Shown: piece after piece, positions 54,822-63,930 of the stretch
Layout of the letters: each line of letters begins with the position of its first letter
Numbering within the stretch: position 1 is the stretch's first letter
NCBI GenBank assembly: GCA_964464175.1
Contig: CAYXFD010000011.1
Coordinates: 1 to 64,000 of the forward strand
Direction of reading: 5' to 3'
DNA: 64,000 bases
Source of the DNA: CAYXFD01 sp964464175
GTDB lineage: Bacteria; Cloacimonadota; Cloacimonadia; Cloacimonadales; JAJBBL01
Made by a program: the position numbers and the translations under genes
Notes under the pieces: generated by a model
What the model saw: only the letters and a program-made list of their open reading frames with translations
What the model was told of the DNA's origin: nothing
Databases searched by the model: none

Positions 54822-55580
54822 ATGAAGAAATGTCTTGTTATTCACGGAAGTCCCCGTATCGGTAATACTCACAAAACTATCCGGCTGTTAATGAAGCAGT
54901 TGCAGCAAAAAGGTGAGATCGAATTCGAAGAGATATCTTTACATGAAATAAATATTCCCTATTGTCAGGGTTGTTCCCTTTGTCTCTATGACGACGAAAA
55001 ACTCTGTCCGCACAGTGAGACTATTTCGGAGATCGAGAAGAAGATAAGCAGTGCTGACGGCTTGATCTTTGGTCTCCCGGTCTATGTTATGAACGTCTGC
55101 GGTGAGGTTAAGAACCTGATCGACCATCTTGCCTACTCCGTTCACCGTCCCCGGTTTTTTAAGCAGGATGTATTGATAGTTGCAACCACCTCCGGGATCG
55201 GTGCCAAGAAAGTAGCTAAATATTTGAAAATGGTCTTTGCTTATCAGGGTTTCAGAAACATCAGCATCTTACCGGTCATCTGTGGAGACGGTAACCTAAA
55301 GATAAGTACCGGACTTGAGCAGAAAGTCGCTGCTGCTGCCGGGAATTTCTATCGTAAAATGATCTCGGAAAACCCATTCAGACCAAGCTGGAAGCAAATC
55401 GTTTACTACAATCTTTTCAGAGCAAGTGCCCTTGCCGGAAAAGCGGCTAACAACGGTGATTACCGTTATTTTCACGAAACAGGGCTGCTTCACAAGAATC
55501 ATTACTATGAATTAGGTTTGTTGAAAAATCTCTTTGCATCCTTCACTTTTTCGGTTCTGAAGAAGCTCGTCAAATATTGA
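54822..55580 (+). CDS. NAD(P)H-dependent FMN reductase / iron-sulfur flavoprotein
   Basis: A 252-residue flavodoxin-fold protein. FMN-phosphate loop GSPRIGNTHKTIRLL (about 9-23), then CQGCSLCLYDDEKLCPH with a CxxCxxC motif (about residues 47-60), as in Isf/NADPH-dependent reductases, and FGLPVYVMNVCGEVKNLIDH as the second FMN loop. It reduces quinones, iron or other acceptors with NAD(P)H. GAGGAGAG precedes the ATG. It stands alone; a role in electron transfer of an anaerobe is inferred. Confidence 0.88.
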   Translation: MKKCLVIHGSPRIGNTHKTIRLLMKQLQQKGEIEFEEISLHEINIPYCQGCSLCLYDDEKLCPHSETISEIEKKISSADGLIFGLPVYVMNVCGEVKNLIDHLAYSVHRPRFFKQDVLIVATTSGIGAKKVAKYLKMVFAYQGFRNISILPVICGDGNLKISTGLEQKVAAAAGNFYRKMISENPFRPSWKQIVYYNLFRASALAGKAANNGDYRYFHETGLLHKNHYYELGLLKNLFASFTFSVLKKLVKY

Positions 55581-56297
55581 GTATAACCGGTAAGTACCGG
55601 ACAGACTCCTGATCCGGTCAGCTGTTCTCGGGAGATTAACGGTTACCCGGACTGAAGAGCAAAATGTGACATCCGTATTTTTTTCTTCTTTTAACTTAAA
55701 GGCATTCAGGGAAAACCACTATCAACAGGAAAAATCAGTTTTCTCTCTTTACCCTCACTTTCCAGTAATGATCATGTCTTCCTCTAAGAGACCATTAGAA
55801 TGTTCTATAGTCGGACCCCTTCCGTCTATTGAACATTCTAATGGTCTCCTAATGGTATCCTAAGAGTAGAAAGGCGGAAACAGATCGCATCGATATTCAG
55901 TATCTCTGCTTTGAAAATGCGAACCAGTAAGCCAAATCCTGAATGTTGGTGTACAATTACTACTAATTATTATTCCTCATCATTAAGCCCTGAGCAGCAG
56001 GAAGAGATAACAAGAGCTGCAAGGTTGTCTACTAAAACCCGAAAGTCAGGATGACGGTGGCTATATCAAGACGAAAATGAAGCAGCAAGGGACTTGAAAG
56101 AGATTCCGGATCAATGCCTCTCTATAAAACCGACGAAAAATGTTGACACGGTTCTCAGGCCTTTTTACAGATTAATCAAGGAATGATGAGACCGAGTAAA
56201 TGATGAAGTAATTCGGGTACTCCCTTCATTGGAGACTGTTCTGATTGCCAGGATACAAATACTTTGCAACAATCATCATTACCTGCCGGAGGAAAAT
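55581..56297. other. Intergenic region containing a long hairpin
   Basis: About 715 bases without a convincing gene. A possible 65-codon frame (55666-55863) runs through the hairpin and is not called. The rest, apart from a gtcaggatgacgg word near 56045 that echoes the tgtcatcc family, shows nothing recognisable. Confidence 0.55.
55788..55848. repeat. Near-perfect 61-base hairpin (28-base arms)
   Basis: The left arm GAGACCATTAGAATGTTC (55788-55805) pairs perfectly over 18 bases with GAACATTCTAATGGTCTC (55831-55848). The inner part ATAGTCGGA pairs with TCCGTCTAT at all but one position. In total 26 of 28 arm positions match, around the loop CCCCT. No T-run follows. It may be a structured RNA, an intergenic mobile miniature element, or a recognition site; the sequence alone does not decide. 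Confidence 0.85.
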
Positions 56298-58940
56298 ATG
56301 AAAAGAGTTTTTCTGATCGCAGTAATTCTGATGTCACTGCTGCTCCTTTATGCTGAGCCTGTTGACTTGGAAACGGCAATGAAGGTTGCCGGTAACTGGT
56401 TGAACTATCAGAATGAAATAAGAGGAAATCATCCGGAATTAGCGGTGAAAGATTCGTATGCTCACGCGAGATACGACAAGATAATGTTCTATGTCTTCAA
56501 TTTTGAACCGGAAGGTTTTGTTATTGTTGCCGGAGATGATGCCTCGATCCCCATTCTTGGCTATAATACCATCGGAGAGAGCAGTTTAGGGGAGTTTCCC
56601 GGGAATACTGCTTCCTTCTTCAAGAACTATGAAAGAAGTATGCTGGAGATAGCCGAGCACGATTTATCGAATGAAGAGACCAGCATTAAGTGGACTGAGA
56701 TCTTGACCAATGCTTTGCAGAGTCCAAGAGACTCCAGAATGGTCGAACCTCTTTTAGCTTCCAAATGGAACCAGAACTATCCCTGGAACCAGTATTGTCC
56801 GGCAGATCCTGCTGGTCCGGGGGGGTATGCTTATGCCGGCTGTGTTGCGGTGGCTATGGGGCAGGTAATGAAGTATTGGGCTTATCCTGACCAGGGGATA
56901 GGTTCTTATTCCTACTGGCACTATAACTATGGTTACATTTCTGCTGATTTTGCTTCTGCAACTTATGATTGGTCAAGTATGTCAGACTATTCAGCAACCG
57001 ATGCGGCTGCTTTTCTTTTATTTCATCTTGGGGTCTCGGTGAATATGTGGTACAGTCCAAACGGCTCCGGTGCCTATTCTGAAGATGCGAGGGACTCTCT
57101 TGTTCAACATTTCGGTTATCATTCCCAGGCTCAGTTTGTTGAGCGATGGGCCTATGGAACTGCCCAGTGGGTTAATTTGTTAAAAAGCCAGTTAGACGAC
57201 CATAAACCTATGTATTACAGCGGATCCGGTGATGACGGCGGGCATGCCTTCAATGTTGACGGCTATGATACTAACGATTTCTTCCATTTTAATTGGGGTT
57301 GGGGTGGTGCTTACGATGGTTTTTTCCATATCAATAACCTGAATCCGGGAGGAAGTGATTTTAATTCCGGACAGGCAGCAATAATCAATCTTATTCCGGG
57401 AGGAGTCTATTCCTTTCCTCCCAGAAATCTGACGGCAATACCGGGCGATGAAGTTGTTTTTCTCTCCTGGAATGAGCCTAATTATCAAGTGAGAGGTTCC
57501 AAAGACGATTTAGCAGGGAATACAGGGAGAGATGATGAGCTGATCGGCTATAATATTTACCGTAATGGAGTTATGATCAATACCTCTGCGGTAGAAGAAA
57601 CTGAATATCAGGATTATCAGGTTGCCAACAATACAACCTACGAATACTATGTTACAGCTCTCTATTCGGAAGGGGAGTCTATAAAGTCAAATACTGTAAC
57701 TGCAACCCCCTCTATTGCAGTCCCCCCGGAAGCAGGAAACGGCAGTCAAAACAATCCTTATGAGATAGCCTCTGTGGAAAATCTCTATTGGATCGTGATG
57801 GAGCCAAGCCGTTGGGAAGACCATTATCTTCAAACCGAGGACATTGATCTTGCCGAGACGGTCAACTGGTTTGAAGGAAAAGGGTGGCGTCCTGTCGGAA
57901 ATAATCTGCAGAGTTTTACCGGGACTTATGATGGTCAGGGTTATAGGATAAAAAACATGTATATCGACCGCAGCGAAGCAGTTGATGTCGGATTGTTCGG
58001 TTCGGTTACCGGTGCAGTAATCAAGAACCTCAGTATCACGAATCTCGAAGTAACCGGAAACAATAATGTCGGAGGATTGGCCGGGAGCAGCTTTCAGTCG
58101 GTCTTCTATAACTGCTACACTTCCGGAGAAATACATTTCAACGGCAATACAGCCGGCGGCTTGATCGGAAACAATAGAAATTCCGAGATCAGCAGCAGTA
58201 TCAGCCGGAGCAATGTAACAGGAAAAGGTAACTTCGCCGGCAGCCTGGTAGGAATGAACCGGGAGTCTTCGATCGACAACTCTTTTGCCACAGGAAATGT
58301 TAACGGAGAACACTATGCCGGCGGGCTGGTCGGATGGAACTATATGTCTTCGGTGAATAACAGCTTCAGTATTGGTTCTGTGGGTGGGATCAATTATACC
58401 GGAGGACTGATAGGAGAGAATTTGAATTCAACCGTCAATGATAGTTACTGGAATACCGAAACGAGCGGGCAGGCTTCTTCGGCAGGGGGAGAAGGGAGAA
58501 CTACTTCAGAGATGACCTTTCCCTATGCCGCAAATACCTATCTTGACTGGGACTTCACGGAGATCTGGAGCGAAGATGAAGAATTCGGGTTCAATGACGG
58601 ATACCCGTATCTTATCAATAATTCCGGACAGGTCTCAGCTGGAGAGGAGACAGTCCAGATTCAACCGGCAGCAGTTATAAGCAATTATCCGAATCCCTTC
58701 AATCCCGAGACAACAATAGAGTTTAGCTTACCCCGGAGCGGCGAAACGAAGGTTTTGATTTACAATGTTAAAGGTCAGAAAGTCATAACTCTCCTGGATG
58801 AATATCTGACAAGCGGAGAGCACCGGGTAGTCTGGAACGGCAAGGATGACCGGGATAATGCTTTGCCCTCGGGAGTATATTTCTACCGGTTACTGACCGA
58901 AACAGAGAGAATTACCCGCAAAATGCTGCTGTTGAAATAG
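56298..58940 (+). CDS. C10 (streptopain-like) cysteine protease with GLUG repeats and T9SS domain
   Basis: About 880 residues; ATG 56298 has GGAGG 5 bases upstream. Signal peptide to ~22, then a Spi-like inhibitory propeptide (~25-130). The peptidase domain has C182 in YAGCVAVAMGQVMKYW and H316 in GGHAFNVDGYD, the C10 catalytic pair. A fibronectin-III-like module and four or five GLUG repeats (GGLAGSS, GGLIGNN, GGLVGWN, GGLIGEN; about 580-730) follow, ending in a T9SS sorting domain (YPNPFNP about 797) and KMLLLK. It is the likely extracellular or surface protease of the window. Confidence 0.93.
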   Translation: MKRVFLIAVILMSLLLLYAEPVDLETAMKVAGNWLNYQNEIRGNHPELAVKDSYAHARYDKIMFYVFNFEPEGFVIVAGDDASIPILGYNTIGESSLGEFPGNTASFFKNYERSMLEIAEHDLSNEETSIKWTEILTNALQSPRDSRMVEPLLASKWNQNYPWNQYCPADPAGPGGYAYAGCVAVAMGQVMKYWAYPDQGIGSYSYWHYNYGYISADFASATYDWSSMSDYSATDAAAFLLFHLGVSVNMWYSPNGSGAYSEDARDSLVQHFGYHSQAQFVERWAYGTAQWVNLLKSQLDDHKPMYYSGSGDDGGHAFNVDGYDTNDFFHFNWGWGGAYDGFFHINNLNPGGSDFNSGQAAIINLIPGGVYSFPPRNLTAIPGDEVVFLSWNEPNYQVRGSKDDLAGNTGRDDELIGYNIYRNGVMINTSAVEETEYQDYQVANNTTYEYYVTALYSEGESIKSNTVTATPSIAVPPEAGNGSQNNPYEIASVENLYWIVMEPSRWEDHYLQTEDIDLAETVNWFEGKGWRPVGNNLQSFTGTYDGQGYRIKNMYIDRSEAVDVGLFGSVTGAVIKNLSITNLEVTGNNNVGGLAGSSFQSVFYNCYTSGEIHFNGNTAGGLIGNNRNSEISSSISRSNVTGKGNFAGSLVGMNRESSIDNSFATGNVNGEHYAGGLVGWNYMSSVNNSFSIGSVGGINYTGGLIGENLNSTVNDSYWNTETSGQASSAGGEGRTTSEMTFPYAANTYLDWDFTEIWSEDEEFGFNDGYPYLINNSGQVSAGEETVQIQPAAVISNYPNPFNPETTIEFSLPRSGETKVLIYNVKGQKVITLLDEYLTSGEHRVVWNGKDDRDNALPSGVYFYRLLTETERITRKMLLLK

Positions 58941-59307
58941 CTAACTGTTTTATCTGTTTTTACGGGGATTGAAAATCCGGAGTTCGGTTACCCAAACTGC
59001 AATCTAAAGCAGTAAGAATACTGTTCTGTCGATCAGTTTTCCTTTGACCGCTTCAGTTTTGTAAAACGATTTGCCGAATTGTTTTTTCCCTGCTATTTCC
59101 CCGGCGGGGTATCACTTTCTTTTTTATTTTCTCCTGGCTTTGCTCCCTTTGGCTTGCTAATCTTACCTCCGGCTTTTACTCCTCACTCTTCACGCAATCA
59201 CGCTTTCACCTCCTTTCCCACTCTCAGGGGAAAACAAAGAAAAACCATTGACGGAATAGATAAACAATGAATAATAAATATGCATTCAAATATTAAGGAG
59301 GGACAAA
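58941..59307. other. Intergenic region after C10 protease gene
   Basis: About 365 bases without a supported gene. The stretch 59180-59225 (cactcttcac ... tttcacctcctttcccact) resembles, on the other strand, the tract near 14125-14165 that leads into the dispersed repeats. This suggests a degenerate family member. Nothing else is visible. Confidence 0.4.
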
Positions 59308-60309
59308 ATGAACATAGGATTCCACTACTACCTTACAAAAACTATTGCCATAAAAGCAGGCTTTTCTCCGGAAGAAGCTCAGATAATTGCTTATGCCTGC
59401 GAATATGTCGATGATGCGACTGAGCACGTTAAACTTAAGGTCAGAAACATGCCAGAACCAACCTACAAGAGGATGGGAAAGAACTGGTTCGATCCGACCT
59501 GCACTGCTCATCGCGGTATTCAAAACATCCGCTTTAATTTTACCAATATCAGGAAAAAGATCCTTCTACCCTTTCATTTCATACCGGCAGGATGGGATGA
59601 AAATGGTAAGAAATTCGATTTTCTGACTGTTCCGGATGCCCCTAAAGCTCAGGAACTTGTCCGTTCAGCCCTTGAAAAACTGAGAGCAGCTCCGCAGGAA
59701 ACTCCGGATAGGGGGAAAGCTCTGATCAGTCTCGGGATAGCTCTTCATAGTTACGAAGATACCTTTGCTCATCAAAACTTCTCCTCCCGCAATAATCTTA
59801 AAGAGAATGGAGTAGCTGAAGCGAGGATAGTTACAAACAGCAAAAAGAAAAAACCTCACCCAATCGGAAAACTCCAGGGGTTTCTCGGTTACAGTATCGG
59901 ACATGGTCTCTTGTGGAGCTATCCCGATATGTTCAACACAGAGGTGACCTATCTTGACGGAAGAAAGAATAATGTCCGGATAGATACGATGGAACGCTTC
60001 CTTCTGGCAGCCCGGAAGACCTATGACCTGCTCCGAGAATATACCGGAAAACCTGACGAATGGAATACTTTTTTACCAAAAATCAGGAAATGCCTGCAGA
60101 AAAACTACAAGACCAAGACTTCCTGGCAGAAGATCTTTGCTTCCCAGTTCTCCGGAATAGACTACCACTACAGCAGTAAAACCTGGCTGAACAGAACCCT
60201 AAGAATCCGAAAAGGCGGGGATATCTCCTACAAAGGGGATATGATCTGGTTCAACTTCCATCAGGCAGCCCATAAACAGAGATTGTTAATGATGAAGGAG
60301 TTAGGGTAA
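59308..60309 (+). CDS. DUF6765 family protein
   Basis: 333 residues with no signal peptide. The opening NIGFHYYLTKTIAIKAGFSP and the early CEYVDDATEHVKLKV, plus SLGIALHSYEDTFAHQNFSS with conserved His/Asp, match DUF6765. The His/Asp-rich helices recall zinc-dependent phospholipase C-like folds, but no activity is proven. AAGGAGGGAC precedes the ATG. It is a single-gene unit, converging on the methyltransferase. Confidence 0.83.
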   Translation: MNIGFHYYLTKTIAIKAGFSPEEAQIIAYACEYVDDATEHVKLKVRNMPEPTYKRMGKNWFDPTCTAHRGIQNIRFNFTNIRKKILLPFHFIPAGWDENGKKFDFLTVPDAPKAQELVRSALEKLRAAPQETPDRGKALISLGIALHSYEDTFAHQNFSSRNNLKENGVAEARIVTNSKKKKPHPIGKLQGFLGYSIGHGLLWSYPDMFNTEVTYLDGRKNNVRIDTMERFLLAARKTYDLLREYTGKPDEWNTFLPKIRKCLQKNYKTKTSWQKIFASQFSGIDYHYSSKTWLNRTLRIRKGGDISYKGDMIWFNFHQAAHKQRLLMMKELG

Positions 60310-60346
60310 AGGGAAATAGATCAGAATATGAACAGAGACGGTTAAT

Positions 60347-60982
60347 TTATCTCGTCACCACTATCCTCTCCCCCTTCTCATTCTTATGGAAGGAGATGAG
60401 GTTTTCCTGACCGGTTAGTTCGATTATCTCTTCATCGCTATATTTGCGGAAGATCATCCCGGCGTTATCTCCACTCAGGTATTTCAGAGTTCCGTCGGGG
60501 AGGGTTTCTGCTTTACCCCGGAAGAGTTCTATCCTGTCTATGGGGTCAAAGGTCAGGAGGACAGCTCCTTCCGGTTTGAGGACTCTGCGCATCTCCCGGA
60601 GACTCTTCCGGGCTGTTGCGGAAGTTACATGGTCAAGGACGGAGATAGAGACTGCAGCGGGGAAGAAGTTGTCCGGGAAGGGGAGGAGATAGATCTCGCT
60701 CTGGTAAAAATTTCCCGAAAGCCCCAGTCTCTCAAATACCCGGCGGCAGAAATCTACGGCTAAAGGGGAAAAATCAACCCCATAGACAGAATATCCTTCC
60801 CGGGCAAGATACCGGGCATTACGTCCGCCGCCGCACCCTAAATCGAGGACAGGTTCGTCCTTTTTCAGGTATTTATTGCAGAAAGATTCGAGAGCTTTTT
60901 CATGATTTCTTTCGGAAAAATCATAGTTTTCAGGGTCGATATTCTTTAACCGTCGGTTCCAGAAATCCCGGGGATCAGACAT
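60347..60982 (-). CDS. Class I SAM-dependent methyltransferase
   Basis: A 211-residue Rossmann-fold methyltransferase of methyltransferase-11/25 type. Motif I VLDLGCGGGRNARYLAREG (about residues 45-63) binds SAM, VYGVDFSPLAVDF follows, and SISVLDHVTS and RRVLKPEGAVLLTF are motifs II-III. A small-molecule or lipid substrate is likely but unknown. AAGGAG lies 5 bases before the ATG. It shares no operon. Confidence 0.9.
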   Translation of the reverse strand: MSDPRDFWNRRLKNIDPENYDFSERNHEKALESFCNKYLKKDEPVLDLGCGGGRNARYLAREGYSVYGVDFSPLAVDFCRRVFERLGLSGNFYQSEIYLLPFPDNFFPAAVSISVLDHVTSATARKSLREMRRVLKPEGAVLLTFDPIDRIELFRGKAETLPDGTLKYLSGDNAGMIFRKYSDEEIIELTGQENLISFHKNEKGERIVVTR

Positions 60983-61385
60983 ATTATCTCCTTTTTCAGT
61001 AATGTTTATATCTCATGCTGGGAGGGGAAAAGAAGTCAACTACTTTTAGGTTTTGGGAGCAGAAACAAAGCTTCGATATTTCCTTTTTTGTCACCATCTG
61101 TCAGGCTTATCTCACCCCAGGAAGAGAGAATAAAGAGAGTTACCATACCATAGCCGCAACCGAGCTATATATTATCAAAGATAGCAGCTATGGCGGAGTT
61201 TTTTGATTTCGATTGACAAGAATGCAATATTCTTTTTCTGCTTAACAGTGGTTTGTATTAGTTTATAGTTTATGGATCAGCAATATCAGCTGTAACAAGA
61301 CTCAGGGAACTGCTGTTTATCAGAGGAGAAGGAGAAAAATTTTGAATTACGAGGACTTCAGAAAAAGTAGAGCGGATAGAAGGTA
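60983..61385. other. Intergenic region before UPF0316 gene
   Basis: About 400 bases with no established gene. A 14-codon frame at 61342-61386 is described separately. An apparent 63-codon frame at 61015-61206 has no ribosome site and is not called. Confidence 0.5.
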
Positions 61386-61386
61386 A
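61342..61386 (+). CDS. Possible 14-residue leader peptide
   Basis: TTG at 61342 preceded by AGGAG about 7 bases upstream reads MNYEDFRKSRADRR and stops at TAA (61384-61386). Its last base is the first base of the downstream ATG (TAATG). This arrangement would allow translational coupling, but 14 codons could occur by chance and nothing else supports it. Confidence 0.3.
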   Translation: MNYEDFRKSRADRR

Positions 61387-61991
61387 TGGAAACTCTGGCC
61401 TTTACGGATACGTTTGTTTTCGCCTATATAATCCTTCCCTTGATCATCTTCTTTGCCCGGATTATGGATCAGACAATAGGGACGATCCGGATCATCTTTG
61501 TCTCCAAGAGCATGAAGTATCTTGCTCCGCTGCTCGGGTTTTTCGAGGTCATATTGTGGCTGATAATTATGCGGCAGATATTTCAGAATCTCGATAATTA
61601 CATCTATTACATTGCTTATGCAGCCGGTTTCGGGATGGGTAATTATGTCGGTATTCTGATCGAGAACAAGATGGCAATGGGGCTGGTTCAGATGAGGGTC
61701 ATTCCCCAGAAGGACAGCTCAAAGCTGATAGAGTTTTTAAGAGAAGCAGGCTATAGATTTACCACAATTAATGGTTATGGGGCAGAAGGAGCTGTAGAGA
61801 TAATATTTTCCGTTATCAAAAGGAAGAGTGTTGAAGATTTTGTCTCCATTATCGAGAGGTTTAATCCCAAGGCGTTTTATACGATAGAGGAGGTTAAATT
61901 CGTCAGTGAAGGGGGACCACTGAACTATAACACCGAGCAGGACTTTGACAAGATGAAGCGTCTGTATCGACAGCTAAGAAAAAGCAAATAA
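61386..61991 (+). CDS. UPF0316 membrane protein (DUF5698 + DUF2179)
   Basis: 201 residues: three membrane helices (about 10-30, 42-62, 70-90; including FARIMDQTIGTIRIIFVSK), then a C-terminal DUF2179 domain (about 100-175) of soluble ferredoxin-like fold, with GAEGAVEIIFSVIKRK. UPF0316/YebE-type proteins are uncharacterised. The ATG at 61386 overlaps the stop of a 14-codon leader by one base. The M3 peptidase follows 38 bases later, so an operon is possible. Confidence 0.87.
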   Translation: METLAFTDTFVFAYIILPLIIFFARIMDQTIGTIRIIFVSKSMKYLAPLLGFFEVILWLIIMRQIFQNLDNYIYYIAYAAGFGMGNYVGILIENKMAMGLVQMRVIPQKDSSKLIEFLREAGYRFTTINGYGAEGAVEIIFSVIKRKSVEDFVSIIERFNPKAFYTIEEVKFVSEGGPLNYNTEQDFDKMKRLYRQLRKSK

Positions 61992-62029
61992 AGATAGATG
62001 AATGATTTATATTGAGTAAGGAGATCGTT

Positions 62030-63748
62030 ATGAAACTGACTGAAGAGAAGATTATCAAGAGAAAAAGGAAATACTATCCGGAAGATTATAATGTTCATGA
62101 TTGGAACGTTGTGGAAAAATCACTTCAAGAGTTGAGGGATTTTAACATAGGGAGCAGTGATGATTTAATTGCGATGATGGAGAAAAGCAGTGAACTCTCT
62201 ATGATTATTTCGGAAGAGATGGCAAACCTCTATATCAAAATGACCTGTTATGCCGACAAGCAAGAGTATCAGGAGAACTATAACAAATTCTACGGCTCGA
62301 TAGTAGCAAAGGCTCAGCCCTATATCAACGAACTGAACAAGAAGTTTTATGACAGTCCCTACAAAGATGAGCTGTCTGATGAAGAATACGGGCATTTGAA
62401 GAGAATAATCGCGAATGAGATCGAGATATTCCGGGAAGAAAACGTTCCCTTGAAAACCAAAGTGGTCGAACTGGCGAATAAATACGGAGAGATCAACTCC
62501 AAAATGACAGTCGAATATGACGGTAAAGAACAAACCCTCGCTCAGTTAAGCAAGTATCTTCTGGAACCGGACAGAAAGGTCAGAGAAGAGGTTTGGAGGC
62601 TGCGGCACAAAAGGATGGAAGAAGACAGAGAGGTTCTGGATGACCTGTTCGATGAGATGAGAGAATTACGGGAAAAACAGGCTAAAAACGCCGGATTTGA
62701 TAACTACCGTGACTACAAACACAAAGAGATGGGGAGATTTGCTTACACACCTCAGGATATAGAGGAGTTTCATAATTCGGTGGAAAAAGTTGTTCTTCCC
62801 TTTTTAAAAGAGCTGACCGCAGAGAGAAAAGAGAAGCTCAAAGTAGATGTTGTCCGTCCCTGGGATACGGCAGTAGATCTGGACGGCAGGATACTGAAGC
62901 CTTTCGAGACCACAGAAGAATTTGTCTCCAAAGGGATAAAGATCCTGCAAAAGGTAGATAAGGACTTTGCCCTTAATCTCAACAAAATGGACAATACAGG
63001 GCTGCTTGATCTCGAAAACAGAAAAGGGAAAGCACCCGGCGGCTACAACTATCCCCTGGAAGAACTGGGAACTTCCTTCATCTTTATGAATGCTGTCGGA
63101 CTGCATAGGGATGTAGTCACTCTGCTTCATGAAGCGGGACATGCTATGCATTCCTTTGCTACGAATAACATCTCTCTCTCACCCTATAAAGATACACCGA
63201 GCGAAGTTGCCGAACTCGCTTCCATGGCGATGGAGATGCTGACGATTGATTACTGGGATGAGTATTACAGCAGTGAAGAAGACTTCAAAAAAGCGAAACG
63301 TGACCAGCTGGAAGGGACACTCTCCTTTCTTCCCTGGTGTATGAAAGTAGATGCTTTCCAGCAGTGGATCTATACCAATCAGCAGCAGACGAAAGAAGAG
63401 AGAGCCGAATATTTTGCTCATCTGATGGATAGATTCAATACCGGTGTTGACTGGAATGACCTTGAAGACCAGAAGAGAAATGCCTGGATGTTCCAGTTGC
63501 ACATCTTTGAGGTTCCTTTCTATTATATCGAATACGGAATGGCACAATTAGGAGCTCTTTCGGTTTATAAGAATTACCGGGAGAAGGGGAAACAGGCAAT
63601 TGACGATTATAAGAGATTTCTCTCTTTAGGCTATAAAAAACCGGTTGATAAGCTTTATGAAGCAGCCGGTATTAAATTCGATTTCTCAGAGAAGCAGTTA
63701 GCAGAATTACTGAGATTTGTCCGCAAGGAGTTAGAGGAGTTAAAATGA
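62030..63748 (+). CDS. M3 family oligoendopeptidase (PepF/thimet-type)
   Basis: About 572 residues. ATG 62030 has AAGGAG 6 bases upstream; an in-frame TTG at 62012 has no support. The zinc site is HEAGHAMHSF (H367, E368, H371), with the third ligand in the TPSEVAELASMAMEML region. It cleaves short peptides in the cytoplasm; no signal peptide is present. The stop overlaps the next small ATG as ATGA. Confidence 0.93.
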   Translation: MKLTEEKIIKRKRKYYPEDYNVHDWNVVEKSLQELRDFNIGSSDDLIAMMEKSSELSMIISEEMANLYIKMTCYADKQEYQENYNKFYGSIVAKAQPYINELNKKFYDSPYKDELSDEEYGHLKRIIANEIEIFREENVPLKTKVVELANKYGEINSKMTVEYDGKEQTLAQLSKYLLEPDRKVREEVWRLRHKRMEEDREVLDDLFDEMRELREKQAKNAGFDNYRDYKHKEMGRFAYTPQDIEEFHNSVEKVVLPFLKELTAERKEKLKVDVVRPWDTAVDLDGRILKPFETTEEFVSKGIKILQKVDKDFALNLNKMDNTGLLDLENRKGKAPGGYNYPLEELGTSFIFMNAVGLHRDVVTLLHEAGHAMHSFATNNISLSPYKDTPSEVAELASMAMEMLTIDYWDEYYSSEEDFKKAKRDQLEGTLSFLPWCMKVDAFQQWIYTNQQQTKEERAEYFAHLMDRFNTGVDWNDLEDQKRNAWMFQLHIFEVPFYYIEYGMAQLGALSVYKNYREKGKQAIDDYKRFLSLGYKKPVDKLYEAAGIKFDFSEKQLAELLRFVRKELEELK

Positions 63749-63930
63749 ACCCCTATCAGCTAATACTGCCGTTAGGACTTTTAACCTTCACCTTATTGCT
63801 GATCACTGTTCTGATTGGAACACGGATCATTAAAGTGAAGTTCAAATATCACAAGCTATTCGGTATCCTGACCTTTATCTCTGCTCTGATCCACGGAACA
63901 CTGGCGGTCTATCTGAATTATTTCCGCTGA
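63745..63930 (+). CDS. Small two-helix membrane protein
   Basis: 61 residues: two membrane helices (about 5-27 and 38-56) linked by RIIKVKFKYHKLFG. Its ATG overlaps the peptidase stop as ATGA, and GGAGTTAGAGGAG lies just upstream, which supports translation. No family is recognised. After the stop 70 bases remain in the window. Confidence 0.6.
   Translation: MNPYQLILPLGLLTFTLLLITVLIGTRIIKVKFKYHKLFGILTFISALIHGTLAVYLNYFR

Noticed and set aside
55666..55863. 65-codon frame across the long hairpin
   Set aside because: The frame is explained by the hairpin sequence itself, which is noncoding by structure.
61015..61206. 63-codon frame upstream of UPF0316
   Set aside because: No ribosome site, no domain, low-complexity composition.
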